64,000 nucleotides of DNA. Source: Amycolatopsis sp. GM8 (lineage in GTDB: Bacteria > Actinomycetota > Actinomycetes > Mycobacteriales > Pseudonocardiaceae). Below are positions 16,439 to 24,631 of this stretch, piece by piece. Numbering within the stretch: position 1 is the first letter of the stretch; every line of letters begins with the position of its first letter. The position numbers and the translations under genes are program-made. Below the pieces are notes generated by a model. The model saw only the letters and a list, made by a program, of their open reading frames with translations, was not told the origin of the DNA and ran no database searches. The stretch is from NCBI RefSeq assembly GCF_021653975.1, contig NZ_JAJKFK010000004.1, forward strand, positions 866,936 to 930,935. Reading direction: 5' to 3'.

Positions 16439-17322
16439 CAGGCAGCCTCCTTGCGCTGTACGGGGTTGTTGGCGCCTTTGGTGAGCCCGGCGTCCACGAC
16501 GCGGGCGACTTCACGGGCGGTGGGTGGCCAGTGCTGCGAGCCGATCAGGGTCTCTCCCGCGGCGGTCAGCTCGGCGCGGGCGGTGGCGGGGTCGATGAGA
16601 CCGGCACCGACCTTGCGGCCGATGGTGTAGGCCGCGCTGGAGAGCACCTCGTTGTAGGTGCCTGGCGCGGCCTTGCGGACGCGTTCGCACTCGCCGCGTA
16701 GCGCCGCCGCCCCGTACGCGGATGGATTGGTGGAGCGGATGTGGACGGGCGCTGAGGTGGCTGTTGCGGGCCGTTCGGCGCAGGCTTGGACCAACCAGGC
16801 GGGCAACTCCGCGGGGTCGGTGTCGTCGATCAGCTCGTACGCACCCTCGGCGGTGACCGACCCGGGGGCCACCACGTATCCGCCCCCGGCGCGGGTGTCC
16901 ACACAGGACGCGATCTGGCTTTGTGAGTTGCGCAGCCACACCCCGGCCGGGGCGCGGAAGTAGAGGTGCTGCCCACCGGAGGGGGTACTCACCGTGTAGG
17001 TCGTGGGGAGCGGGCCGCCGCGCTGTTCGGCGAGCGCGGCCAGCGCGTGCGCACCGCCTGGGCCGCGACCGTCCTTGTCGGTGTCGAGGTCGACGACGAC
17101 CACCCGGGCCGGGCCGGTCGCGAGGCCGATGTTCCACGCGTCGGCGGACCAGCAGCGGCGGATACGGGAGGGATCGGTGGTGGCGCGGTTCTCCCAGTCC
17201 TTGACCGCGGGACGGCGCTTGGTGCCCGGGCGGAGCGGGAACACCGGCCACCCCATCGCGGCCAAATACAGGGCCCACTCCAGCAGCGCAGCAGCGGGCA
17301 CGGAGGTAGCAGCGGCATCCAT
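16438..17322 (-). CDS. Bifunctional DNA primase/polymerase (AEP superfamily)
   Basis: A 294-residue protein with the prim-pol N-terminus: LEWALYLAAMGWPVFPLRPGTKRP-like opening, the metal-binding VVVVDLDTDKDG, then STPSGGQHLYFRAP and GGYVVAPGS. The C-terminal third is the small helical region usual for this family. It should prime and extend DNA at the element origin. The ATG at 17322 has AGAAGGA upstream. Together with the DUF3631 ATPase it makes a split replication module, unlike RepSA of pSAM2. Confidence 0.9.
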   Translation of the reverse strand: MDAAATSVPAAALLEWALYLAAMGWPVFPLRPGTKRRPAVKDWENRATTDPSRIRRCWSADAWNIGLATGPARVVVVDLDTDKDGRGPGGAHALAALAEQRGGPLPTTYTVSTPSGGQHLYFRAPAGVWLRNSQSQIASCVDTRAGGGYVVAPGSVTAEGAYELIDDTDPAELPAWLVQACAERPATATSAPVHIRSTNPSAYGAAALRGECERVRKAAPGTYNEVLSSAAYTIGRKVGAGLIDPATARAELTAAGETLIGSQHWPPTAREVARVVDAGLTKGANNPVQRKEAA

Positions 17323-17432
17323 GGGTCTAGTCCTTCTCTCAAGTCGAAACACCCGCGGCACGGGCTCGGAACTGCGGTGACCGGGGACCAGGCGACGCTG
17401 TGGGTGGGCGGCCACCCGCGGCGCGGGTGGGG

Positions 17433-17477
17433 CTGCCGGGCCGCTCGGACGGTGAGCGTCGACGGGCGGCCCGGCAG
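17433..17477. repeat. GC-rich hairpin, copy 1
   Basis: Arms CTGCCGGGCCGC (17433-17444) and GCGGCCCGGCAG (17466-17477) with a 21-nt loop lie in the gap before the primase gene. Nearly the same hairpin recurs at 18201-18239. Either an internal terminator or attenuator of the leftward operon, or a dispersed structural repeat. Confidence 0.65.
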
Positions 17478-17506
17478 CAGTCAACCGGCCCCGGCGGCGC
17501 CGGGTC

Positions 17507-18151
17507 TCAGGGCGCGGTGTTGGTGGTGGTGCAGCGCAGCGCGTAGGTGCGGTTTTCGGGCAGGTGGTGCACGACGAACCGGTGTTGGTGCAGCGCTGCC
17601 GCGACGCCGGTGATGGCGGGTAGTAGCCGCGGTGGGGCGAGGATGAGGACGGCGGGTTCGTGGTGGCGTTGCACGCGTCCGTCGTGCAGTGGGCGGAGTG
17701 ACAGGAGCCGGGCGGGTTGCACCGTCCAGCCCCGGCCGTGGTGGGCGAGGTGGGCGCGGACTTCGCGTTCGTGGTGGGTGATCGCGTGGACGCTGTAGCC
17801 CTCGCGCAAGCCGAGTCCGACCATCACGGCGTCCCGTGGTGGGGTGGGGCAAGGTCGCCAGCCGGTCTCGTACACGAGGGCTCCCCCGGCCTGCTCGCAC
17901 AGCGCCCGGTCGGGGGTGCCGTGGGTGATGCTCGGGTCCCGGGTGAGCACGACCCCGGTCACCTTCGCGGCGTCGTGGGTGAGGCAGAACGCGGTGACCG
18001 GCAGGGCGTGCTCGACGGCGAAGGCCGCGAGCCTGGTGTGCAGGGCCGGGAACGTGGTCGGCCAGTCGAAGCGGATGGTGAGGGTCCACACGCCCTCGGC
18101 GGACGCGACCTCGCGGTAGCCGCCGGAAGTATCACTGTGTGGGGTGGTCAT
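17507..18151 (-). CDS. Hypothetical AICE protein, 214 aa
   Basis: I do not recognise a family. The protein starts MTTPHSDTSGGYREVASAEG, is mixed alpha/beta with no membrane segment or signal peptide, and is unusually rich in His and Arg in its second half. It is flanked by two matching hairpins and sits between the primase and transfer genes, so it may be a separately controlled cistron. The ATG at 18151 follows GGAGGTTCG. Confidence 0.7.
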   Translation of the reverse strand: MTTPHSDTSGGYREVASAEGVWTLTIRFDWPTTFPALHTRLAAFAVEHALPVTAFCLTHDAAKVTGVVLTRDPSITHGTPDRALCEQAGGALVYETGWRPCPTPPRDAVMVGLGLREGYSVHAITHHEREVRAHLAHHGRGWTVQPARLLSLRPLHDGRVQRHHEPAVLILAPPRLLPAITGVAAALHQHRFVVHHLPENRTYALRCTTTNTAP

Positions 18152-18200
18152 CGAACCTCCGAATGGAAACGGCCCGTGCGGGAGGGCTGTGGGTGGTGGG

Positions 18201-18239
18201 CTGCCGGGCCGCCCGGAGACGCGTCGGACGGCCCGGCAG
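18201..18239. repeat. GC-rich hairpin, copy 2
   Basis: Arms CTGCCGGGCCG (18201-18211) and CGGCCCGGCAG (18229-18239), the same sequence as the hairpin at 17433-17477, again in an intergenic gap of the leftward operon. Confidence 0.65.
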
Positions 18240-18258
18240 CGGTTCAAGCCGCCCCTGG

Positions 18259-18450
18259 TTATTCCGGGAGCTGGTAGCGCCAGAGCGTGACGCCGTCGAT
18301 CTCGACGAGGTCGAGGTCAGCGCCGGTGGCGTCGGCGGGGATGCGCGCGGCTGCGGCGCCGCCGAACATGCGCATGGACCACAGTGCGCCGTCGCCGTCG
18401 CGGGCGATCGCGTAGAGATTCCCGTCGCCGAAATCGAACATGGCTGTCAT
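18259..18450 (-). CDS. Small hypothetical protein, 63 aa
   Basis: Starts MTAMFDFGDGNLYAIARDGD and ends WRYQLPE, with no recognised domain. Acidic and probably soluble. The ATG at 18450 is preceded by TGGAGGCACATCG, a good ribosome site; longer frame upstream is repeat sequence. Lies just after the traB-proximal repeat array. Confidence 0.7.
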   Translation of the reverse strand: MTAMFDFGDGNLYAIARDGDGALWSMRMFGGAAAARIPADATGADLDLVEIDGVTLWRYQLPE

Positions 18451-18489
18451 CGATGTGCCTCCATTGGTTACTGCGGGTATTTGTGGGCA

Positions 18490-18624
18490 GGGTGGATCGC
18501 TGGGTGGCGGGGTGGGTGGATACGCGAGTGCCGGGTGAAAACCCACCCGGACATCCACCCACCCCATCCACCCGGGTTGAACTGCTGAAACACAGCCAGG
18601 GTGGATGGGGTGGACCGGGTGGAT
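18490..18624. repeat. GGGTGGAT repeat array beside traB (candidate clt)
   Basis: Six copies of the octamer GGGTGGAT in 135 bp: direct at 18490, 18514, 18599 and 18617, inverted (ATCCACCC) at 18553 and 18566. The array lies in the untranslated gap immediately downstream of the TraB-type translocase gene. In Streptomyces plasmids TraB recognises short tandem octamers at the clt locus near its own gene, with a different sequence. Function here is inferred from position and architecture. Confidence 0.7.
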
Positions 18625-18660
18625 GGGACGCCGAGACCCCGGCTGGGGCCTGGTTTTCGG

Positions 18661-20877
18661 TTAGCTGTCCTCGTCGGTGACGTCGCGCTCGGCGAGGGCG
18701 TGGCGGACACGCTCCGTGCGCACCAGGGCGTAGCCGCCCTTGCTGCCCGGCTTGACCCCGCAGGCGTCGAGTTGCTTGGCCAGGGCCTCACCGGTGAGGT
18801 CCTGGTAGGGCTTCCACGCGGCGTCGAGACCGCGTAGCCAGCGGGCGACGTCGGCGGCGCGCGGCGCCTCCTGGTCGTGTTCCTCGCAGACCGCACGCAC
18901 GTCGGTGAGCAGGTCCCGCTGGATCACGGGCCGGGCCTGGGTGCGCAGCGCCTTGGCCCGGTCGGCGATGTCGTGGCCCTGTTCGGTGGAGATGTAGTGC
19001 GTGCGCACGGTGACGTGGGTGGCGCCGCCGGGCAGGTCCATCGATTCGCCGGGGGCGAGCACGACGGTGCCGCGGTCCAGACCGGCCCGCAGGGCGTGCG
19101 GGGCGGCCCCGGTGTCCACCGGCGCCTCACCCAACGCCATTTTGGCGATGGACTCGGTGCCCACGTAGAGGCTGGCGCGGATCATGGCGCCTTCGCGGAC
19201 CAGGACCGGGAGGTTGCGGTTGGTGGGGTTCTGTGCGAACTCCAGGAAGTGGATGTTCACCGCCCGGGCCTGGTCGTGCAGGGCTTGGGCGGCGCGGGCG
19301 GCGCGGGACTTCTTCCCGTCCCCGCCGATCTCCCCACCCTCGGGGTGTTCGGTGGCGCAGGTGTAGATCTTCTGCACCTCGTCGATCACCACGAACAGCG
19401 GTTCGAACCCGCTCCCGACTTGCGAGGATGTCCGGTCGATGTCGCCCTTGCGGCCCATCGCCCGCCATTTCTCGTAGCGGCGGCCCATCTCGGCGACGGC
19501 GGCTTCGAGCATGTCGCAGGTCGCGATGAAGTTCTCGTCCCCGGCGCCCTCGATCAGGGTGTCGGCGAGCCCGTCGAACATCGACCAGTCCCCGAACCCC
19601 TTCAAATCGGCGAGCCAGATCTTGCTGGTGGGGTCGAGGGAGATCCATAGCAGTAGCGCCCGGGCGGCGGCGGTCTTGCCCTGCTTCGACAACCCCGCGA
19701 GCAGTAGGTGCTGCTGCAACAGGTTCAGCTCGATCGCATCGCCCTTGAGCCCGACACCCCAGGGCATCCGGTCGCGGTAGATGTCCACCGGACCGAAGTC
19801 CTCCGCGAGCATCGGCGAGGGGGGAACGGCCTGGTCCAGGGCGCCGGAGTGCGCCACCCACAGGGTGAACACCCGCTCGGAGTCCGGGCTGCACTCGATG
19901 TGCACCTCGTGCTCCTTGCGGTCGAGGTTCCCGGCCAGCCGCTCCCGTACCCGCATCAGCTGCGAGACGGTGACCTGCGGCGGCAGGGTGATCTCCACCT
20001 GCGCACCCGGCCCGTAGGGGGTGATCATGCCCAGCATCCGGGCCCCGGAATCCGCGTCGTCCTTGATCGCGTCCCGCAACGGCTTGATCCCCAGGTCACG
20101 CAGCGCGGCGACCACGATCGAGGGGGTCAGGTTGACCACCTCACCGCGTGGGGCGAGCGGCACCGTCCACGAGGGGGCTTTGCCGGCCTTGCGGCCGACC
20201 CCGTGCAGGTAGGTCACCGCGAGCAGGCTCAACCCACCGACCAGGAACGAGAAATACCCGACGACCAGCCAATACGTCCACTTGATCACGCTGATGACCC
20301 CGGAGATCGGGGCCAGGATCAGCCCGGCGTCCCGGCTGGCGATCGCCAGCACGAACCCCAACACCAGCAGCAACACCGTCACCGTGCCGATCCCGACCGC
20401 GGCGGCCTTGGCCAGCCGGCCCGGGGCCTGCAACCAGTCCATGCGCCGCTTGTGGCGACGCTCGCGGGCCTGCTCGGCGCGGCACTCCCACTCCTCCAGC
20501 CGGTCCCACTCCCGGCTGGCCTCGAACGTGGCGATCATCCGCTCGTACCGGGCGTTCGTGCGCGACTCCCACACCCGCTTCGTCACAATCGCCGTACCAC
20601 CGGCCACATAGGACACATGCCGGTAGACGGTCTTCGCGTGCTGGTGGGTCACCGCGGTGCGCACACCCCGGTAGACCGTGACCGCGTCCTTGCGATACAG
20701 CGCCAGCCGGGCCTTGGCCAGCTCCCGCTGCCGGGCGTTGTAGTCGGCGTCGGTGACGATCTCCCCCTCGATCACCTCCGCATCCGACACAGCCGGCGCG
20801 GACTCGCCCCGACGCGACGGCAGATAGTGCACCCGCGCCAACTCCCCGTCGGGTTCGTGCTCCTGGTTCGTGGTCAC
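18661..20877 (-). CDS. traB: TraB-type FtsK/SpoIIIE DNA translocase
   Basis: A 738-residue conjugative translocase. The N-terminal part is charged and coiled, with two to three membrane segments around residues 160-230 (TVTVLLLVLGFVLAIASRDAG and WLVVGYFSFLVGGLSLLAV). The motor domain has Walker A LAGLSKQGKTAAARAL and Walker B PLFVVIDEVQ, with the arginine-finger region further on. The C-terminal 90 residues form a winged helix (RAADVARWLRGLD onward) like the DNA-recognition domain of TraB. It would move double-stranded element DNA between hyphae. The ATG overlaps the stop of the upstream membrane protein. Confidence 0.92.
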   Translation of the reverse strand: MTTNQEHEPDGELARVHYLPSRRGESAPAVSDAEVIEGEIVTDADYNARQRELAKARLALYRKDAVTVYRGVRTAVTHQHAKTVYRHVSYVAGGTAIVTKRVWESRTNARYERMIATFEASREWDRLEEWECRAEQARERRHKRRMDWLQAPGRLAKAAAVGIGTVTVLLLVLGFVLAIASRDAGLILAPISGVISVIKWTYWLVVGYFSFLVGGLSLLAVTYLHGVGRKAGKAPSWTVPLAPRGEVVNLTPSIVVAALRDLGIKPLRDAIKDDADSGARMLGMITPYGPGAQVEITLPPQVTVSQLMRVRERLAGNLDRKEHEVHIECSPDSERVFTLWVAHSGALDQAVPPSPMLAEDFGPVDIYRDRMPWGVGLKGDAIELNLLQQHLLLAGLSKQGKTAAARALLLWISLDPTSKIWLADLKGFGDWSMFDGLADTLIEGAGDENFIATCDMLEAAVAEMGRRYEKWRAMGRKGDIDRTSSQVGSGFEPLFVVIDEVQKIYTCATEHPEGGEIGGDGKKSRAARAAQALHDQARAVNIHFLEFAQNPTNRNLPVLVREGAMIRASLYVGTESIAKMALGEAPVDTGAAPHALRAGLDRGTVVLAPGESMDLPGGATHVTVRTHYISTEQGHDIADRAKALRTQARPVIQRDLLTDVRAVCEEHDQEAPRAADVARWLRGLDAAWKPYQDLTGEALAKQLDACGVKPGSKGGYALVRTERVRHALAERDVTDEDS

Positions 20878-22037
20878 TTCCGGTCTCCCTCGCGGTGGTC
20901 GTCGCGCAACCGGCGGGCGTTCGCCGCCGAGCAGCGCAGGGTCTTACGGATCGACTCCGCCGAGCCCGGGTCGACGGTCCCGGCCTCGACCGCCGTCGCC
21001 AGCTCGGAGCGGAGTTGGTCGAACGAGCGGCCCGGCCGCCGGTCGATCCGCGGGGTGTTCTTCGGTGGGGTGGGGGTCGACTCGTGCAGGTCAGACCCGG
21101 TGTTCTGATCGGGATCGAGGGTGGCGACCCCGCCGTGTGCGGGCGGGGTCGAGTCGCTCTGGTCGCCCTCGACCTGCGGGGCCTGCCCGGTCGCCGTCGC
21201 GGCACCCTGCACCGCCAGGAGGTCGGCCAGTTCGCGGTCCCAGTCGGCCGACTCCCCAGCCACCGGGAGACCCGGCACGATCGCCGATTCCAGCCGCCCA
21301 CGGTGGGCGAGCACATAGCGGCCGGGTGCGAAGACGAGACGGGCAGTACCGTCCGCGGCGATCTCCGCCACGGCGTGCCGCACCGCGGCCCGCCGCACAC
21401 GGGTGACCTTCCGGGCGACGGCCCGTTCGATCCGCGCCGCGGTGCGTTCGGTGCGGGAGCGGAGCGGGGTGGCCAGGGTGAGTTGGTGTGCCCCGACCCC
21501 GGCCACCGACACAACGCCCATCACCACGCCGAACTCCCACCGGGACTCGAGCCCGTGCAACAGGTTCGCGGCGAACGCGACCGCGGCGAACGCCCCGACC
21601 CCGGCTTGCAACCACCCCACCGGCCGCTCCGGGTGTCGCCGCCGCGACACCAGCACGGCGATCGCGAATGCCCACATCCCGAGTTCGGTGATGCCCGGCA
21701 GGAGCACCCCGAGCCCGCTGCCGTACACATCACGCCCCCACACGGCCATGGCCGGGGCGGCGAGCACGAACGACAACAGCGCCACCGGGTAGATCAGCAG
21801 CTCCACCGTGCGTTCGGCCAGCCAGGACCGCACTGCCGACATCCGCGCCCGGCGGGTGTCGCCCCGCCGGTCTTTGTCCGCCCGGGCCTGCTCGGCACGC
21901 GCCTGCTCGTCCTCGCGGCGCTGCGCCGCGGCGGCAGCCCGCTCCGCGATCCGGACCTGCGCCGCCGCGGCGGCCTCTTCGCGTCGGATCTGCGCCTCGG
22001 TCAGCTTGTTCGCCCGGCGTTCCTCAGCCCAGCTCAT
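20874..22037 (-). CDS. Spd-like transfer membrane protein, DUF2637-type topology
   Basis: A 387-residue protein. A charged Ala/Arg/Glu coiled coil (about 10-60) precedes four predicted membrane helices: LIYPVALLSFVLAAPAMAVW, LPGITELGMWAFAIAVLVS, QAGVGAFAAVAFAANLLHG and FGVVMGVVSVAGVGAHQLTL. A soluble tail with a helix-turn-helix-like end (SAESIRKTLRCSAANARRLRD) follows. Such proteins accompany TraB and help intramycelial spread of plasmid DNA. The ATG at 22037 overlaps the previous stop (ATGA); a GTG at 22043 is the alternative. Confidence 0.75.
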   Translation of the reverse strand: MSWAEERRANKLTEAQIRREEAAAAAQVRIAERAAAAAQRREDEQARAEQARADKDRRGDTRRARMSAVRSWLAERTVELLIYPVALLSFVLAAPAMAVWGRDVYGSGLGVLLPGITELGMWAFAIAVLVSRRRHPERPVGWLQAGVGAFAAVAFAANLLHGLESRWEFGVVMGVVSVAGVGAHQLTLATPLRSRTERTAARIERAVARKVTRVRRAAVRHAVAEIAADGTARLVFAPGRYVLAHRGRLESAIVPGLPVAGESADWDRELADLLAVQGAATATGQAPQVEGDQSDSTPPAHGGVATLDPDQNTGSDLHESTPTPPKNTPRIDRRPGRSFDQLRSELATAVEAGTVDPGSAESIRKTLRCSAANARRLRDDHREGDRK

Positions 22038-22249
22038 CCCCACACACCCCTCTCCAGCTCGATTCGCAGGTCACGGGCGAGTACGAGGGGAAACACTCCG
22101 CGTACCAGCGCCAGCCTCGTTTGGTTGAGGTCTCGTGCCCACCCGCGGGCCTCGCCCAGGTCAGGCCAGTTCCCGGCGGCGACGGTCTCCCCGGCCGGGG
22201 TGGTCACCAGCACCGTCCACGTCCCGGCGATATCAGCGATCCGGGTCAT
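22034..22249 (-). CDS. Small AICE protein, 71 aa
   Basis: Unrecognised. Begins MTRIADIAGTWTVLVTTPAG and ends in a basic helix (LVLARDLRIELERGVWG). Overlaps both neighbours by 4 bp in the leftward transfer operon, which is the main evidence that it is translated. GC-skew and codon use match the neighbours. Confidence 0.65.
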   Translation of the reverse strand: MTRIADIAGTWTVLVTTPAGETVAAGNWPDLGEARGWARDLNQTRLALVRGVFPLVLARDLRIELERGVWG

Positions 22250-22461
22250 CCGGCCCCACCTCCTGCGAGACGGCTGCAGAGGTTTTCGGCTGCCTGCTCC
22301 GGCAGGAGTCCCTTGTCGATCGCCGCCAACAGGGCATAGGCGTGCGCAACCTCCATCCGGCCGTCTTTCAAGAGAGCCGGGTAGCCCTTCCCGTTCTGCT
22401 TCTCGTTGTCGGCCGACACCTTCTCCAGCAGTTCGGCCGCCTTGGTCAGGTAGTGGCTCAT
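22246..22461 (-). CDS. Small AICE protein, 71 aa
   Basis: Unrecognised. Helical and acidic: MSHYLTKAAELLEKVSADNE followed by DGRMEVAHAYALLAAIDKG. The ATG at 22461 shares TGATG with the upstream stop; a GTG at 22464 would add one residue. Coupled in the transfer operon. Confidence 0.65.
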   Translation of the reverse strand: MSHYLTKAAELLEKVSADNEKQNGKGYPALLKDGRMEVAHAYALLAAIDKGLLPEQAAENLCSRLAGGGAG

Positions 22462-22823
22462 CACGCATCCGCCTTTCCGTCCTCAGTGGACTCCTCGGCA
22501 ACGGCCGTGCCTCGGGACTGCTGGTGGTGTTGCCGCATCTCGTTCGCCGCCCACCCCGCTGCGACCAGGACGGAGACCAGGGAGAACCAGGGCGACACTG
22601 TGGCGGCGAACCCGACCGGTGCGAGGACACCGGACAGTTCCAGGGCATGCCAGCCCAGCCACGACACCGTCCGGGTGGTGCGGGTCGGGTTCACCACACG
22701 CCCATACAGGGTGACCTCAGCCGCCTGCCGGGCCTCGACGTCAGTCGAGGGTTCGGTGTGTCCGTTGTGGCCGGTCGGCCCGGTCCCGGGGGTGTTGGTG
22801 GGCTGGTGTTCAGGTGTGGACAT
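22461..22823 (-). CDS. Small membrane protein of the transfer operon, 120 aa
   Basis: A polar Pro/Thr-rich N-terminus (MSTPEHQPTNTPGTGPTGHN) is followed by two hydrophobic segments (WLGWHALELSGVLAPVGFAA and WFSLVSVLVAAGWAA) and a polar tail. The size and topology resemble Spd-type spread proteins of Streptomyces plasmids, but there is no family signature I can name. Its start lies within the end of the next upstream gene. Confidence 0.65.
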   Translation of the reverse strand: MSTPEHQPTNTPGTGPTGHNGHTEPSTDVEARQAAEVTLYGRVVNPTRTTRTVSWLGWHALELSGVLAPVGFAATVSPWFSLVSVLVAAGWAANEMRQHHQQSRGTAVAEESTEDGKADA

Positions 22824-23061
22824 CGACGGCCTCCCCTCGAAAACCGGTGCTAGGCGGGAAAAACTGGTTGACCGGGCCGCGCGGTGCCGCAGTGGCCTGC
22901 CGGGCGGCGAACCCGTTGAGACGGCGCAGGGTCACCTCCAGCACCCGGGCGAGCAGCACCAGCGGAATCCGAACCAGGTGCAGCAACAGGAACACCCCCA
23001 GCGCGGCGAACTTGACCAAGACCCACGTCCCCCGCCGCTCCAACACCTCGAAAATGGACAT
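22810..23061 (-). CDS. Small membrane protein, SpdA-like, 83 aa
   Basis: Starts MSIFEVLERRGTWVLVKFAA and has one long hydrophobic helix (FAALGVFLLLHLVRIPLVLLA) followed by a basic, amphipathic stretch. The ATG at 23061 lies 7 bp after the preceding stop, with GGTGAACCACCG nearby as a weak ribosome site. The 14-bp overlap with the next gene indicates coupling. Likely part of the membrane complex around TraB. Confidence 0.65.
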   Translation of the reverse strand: MSIFEVLERRGTWVLVKFAALGVFLLLHLVRIPLVLLARVLEVTLRRLNGFAARQATAAPRGPVNQFFPPSTGFRGEAVDVHT

Positions 23062-23068
23062 CGGTGGT

Positions 23069-23242
23069 TCACCCGCCCAGGCTCGTGAGGAACACCGACA
23101 CCCCGTGCACCACCGTGTGCACGGCATTCGCGGCCTGATGCGGCTGGTTGATCACCCACGCCAGCAGCGCGACCAACCCCAAGCCCAGCAGGAGCTTGCG
23201 CATAGTGTGTTTCTTCGGCAGTAGCGTGATATTCCTGCTCAT
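23069..23242 (-). CDS. Tiny membrane protein, 57 aa
   Basis: A short frame, MSRNITLLPKKHTMRKLLLG onward, with one predicted membrane helix (KLLLGLGLVALLAWVI) and a C-terminal part VHTVVHGVSVFLTSLGG. It starts with an ATGA overlap on the upstream zinc-protein stop and ends 7 bp before the next start, so it fits the operon spacing. No homologue known to me. Confidence 0.6.
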   Translation of the reverse strand: MSRNITLLPKKHTMRKLLLGLGLVALLAWVINQPHQAANAVHTVVHGVSVFLTSLGG

Positions 23243-23724
23243 GCGGCCACCTCCGTGGCGAGTTCGGTCATCGGGTCCGGGTCGGCCAGTTCGCCGCCCT
23301 CACAGCTCCAGCACTCACCCGTGGAGGTCGGCACGTAGTAGCCCACATCCACCCGGCAGGTCCGGCAGGTCCGGCGTGCCCGCAACGCCGCGGCGATCGC
23401 GGCGCGCTGCGCCGGGCTCGGCACACGCCGCTCCTTCGCTCGGTGCACCGAGAACAGCTCGGTCACCGTCTCGTGCGCATACGGCTTGAAATGCCGGAAC
23501 ACCAACAACGCCACCGGATCCGCCCCACCAGGACGCAACCCGGCCTCCCGCAACTGGGTACGAGTCAGCAGCGTCGACGGGGCCTCGCCCCACCCGAACA
23601 CCGGTAACCCTTCCCGGTGCCCGCGGCACAGGGCGACCACAAAGGAATGTCCATCATGGATAGTCACAACCTGTTGGCGGCGTGTGCGCGGGTTCTTGCT
23701 CTCCTTGCCAGTCACGCCGATCAC
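23239..23724 (-). CDS. RRQ-motif zinc-binding AICE protein, 161 aa
   Basis: The N-terminus has KNPRTRRQQV and the C-terminus a double CxxC (RTCRTCRVD and GECWSCEGG), which matches the family annotated as RRQRL-motif-containing zinc-binding proteins in actinobacterial elements. The middle is a compact alpha/beta region. Family function is unknown; a nucleic-acid-binding or regulatory role is a guess. The GTG at 23724 overlaps the preceding stop (GTGA) and follows GAAGAA. Confidence 0.75.
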   Translation of the reverse strand: MIGVTGKESKNPRTRRQQVVTIHDGHSFVVALCRGHREGLPVFGWGEAPSTLLTRTQLREAGLRPGGADPVALLVFRHFKPYAHETVTELFSVHRAKERRVPSPAQRAAIAAALRARRTCRTCRVDVGYYVPTSTGECWSCEGGELADPDPMTELATEVAA

Positions 23725-23909
23725 TTCTTCGCGCGGCGGTGCAGCCAGCGCACCGCCTCCTCGTAGGTGGTGAAGCGGGCCAACTCCTCGGCGAGTTCGT
23801 GGTTCCACACCACGGAGAACTCCCCGTACTCGTTGGCGGACAGCAGATGACCGGACTTGTCGGTGGCGTACTCGGTGCGCCAGTTACGCGAGCCAAACTT
23901 GCTTGCCAT
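23721..23909 (-). CDS. Small AICE protein, 62 aa
   Basis: Begins MASKFGSRNWRTEYATDKSG; mixed polar sequence ending in a basic helix (YEEAVRWLHRRAKK). The ATG at 23909 is preceded by AGGGAGGGAAAC. No domain recognised. The gene overlaps the zinc-protein start by 4 bp. Confidence 0.65.
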   Translation of the reverse strand: MASKFGSRNWRTEYATDKSGHLLSANEYGEFSVVWNHELAEELARFTTYEEAVRWLHRRAKK

Positions 23910-23930
23910 GTCTGGGTTTCCCTCCCTTGG

Positions 23931-24137
23931 TCAGATCAGGTCGCCGAGGTCGCGGAGGCAGGCGGTTCGGGTGCAGTGCGACACGCCGTCGGTGCGCCTG
24001 GTGGCCTTCTTGCCGCACACGGCGCACAGATGCGAGGGCATCCACCCGGTGGTCTTGACCACGCGCGGCTGGCCGACGTTCGCGCCCCAGTCGGTCGAGG
24101 CGTCCCACGCCTTCGCCAGCGTCTTCAACATCCCCAT
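23931..24137 (-). CDS. Small zinc-ribbon-like AICE protein, 68 aa
   Basis: Begins MGMLKTLAKAWDASTDWGAN and contains HLCAVCGKKATRRTDGVSHC followed by TRTAC, a four-cysteine pattern typical of a treble-clef or ribbon zinc site. The ATG at 24137 overlaps the upstream stop as TGATG. Unknown function. Confidence 0.65.
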   Translation of the reverse strand: MGMLKTLAKAWDASTDWGANVGQPRVVKTTGWMPSHLCAVCGKKATRRTDGVSHCTRTACLRDLGDLI

Positions 24138-24472
24138 CACGCCTCACCCCGCTCGACGGCGGCAATGACCCACGCCACGAACGGGCGCTCCGTGACCTTG
24201 TTCTCCGCACCGAGCTGCCCGCGCAGATAGCCGGCGATCTGCGCGACGCTCTGCCCCTCGCGGTGCCGGCGGGCGATGATCGCCACCGGTGCTTCCAACA
24301 GCTGGGTGCGGTAGCCGGTACGCCGGGACGCGGTGGAGAGCAATGTCTGTGACACCATGGGTGTCCTTCCCTTCGAATGCTGTCGTGGCTGGTGGGGAAG
24401 TCCCGGCACGGCGAGCGCGTTCTTGGCGGTTCGGGCCGCCGCGCCGGGGTCACTGGACAGGAATCGGGTCAT
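24137..24472 (-). CDS. Small AICE protein, 111 aa (or 73 aa)
   Basis: The core, MVSQTLLSTASRRTGYRTQL onward, is a helical basic protein with REGQSVAQIAGYLRGQLGAE and KVTERPFVAWVIAAVERGEA. Two starts are plausible. The ATG at 24472 overlaps the upstream stop (ATGA) and fits the operon pattern. The ATG at 24358 has AAGGGAAGGACACCC directly upstream. No domain recognised. Confidence 0.6.
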   Translation of the reverse strand: MTRFLSSDPGAAARTAKNALAVPGLPHQPRQHSKGRTPMVSQTLLSTASRRTGYRTQLLEAPVAIIARRHREGQSVAQIAGYLRGQLGAENKVTERPFVAWVIAAVERGEA

Positions 24473-24627
24473 GGCCGCCCTCCCGGGGGCCGCTGCTGAC
24501 TGGCCCGGGCCGTGAAGACCCGCTTGGGCGGGCGTTTCGGGTCCCGCGAGCGGACCTCGTCGGTCCCGCCCGGGCGCGTGTTCGGCTCGACGTTGTACTG
24601 CGCCTGTATCCGAGTACGCTTCGACAT
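24469..24627 (-). CDS. Tiny basic AICE protein, 52 aa
   Basis: Starts MSKRTRIQAQYNVEPNTRPG and is strongly basic and Pro/Arg-rich throughout, probably disordered. Supported only by the ATG at 24627, 4 bp after the previous stop, and by the ATGA overlap with the next gene. Confidence 0.5.
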   Translation of the reverse strand: MSKRTRIQAQYNVEPNTRPGGTDEVRSRDPKRPPKRVFTARASQQRPPGGRP

Positions 24628-24631
24628 CCGC

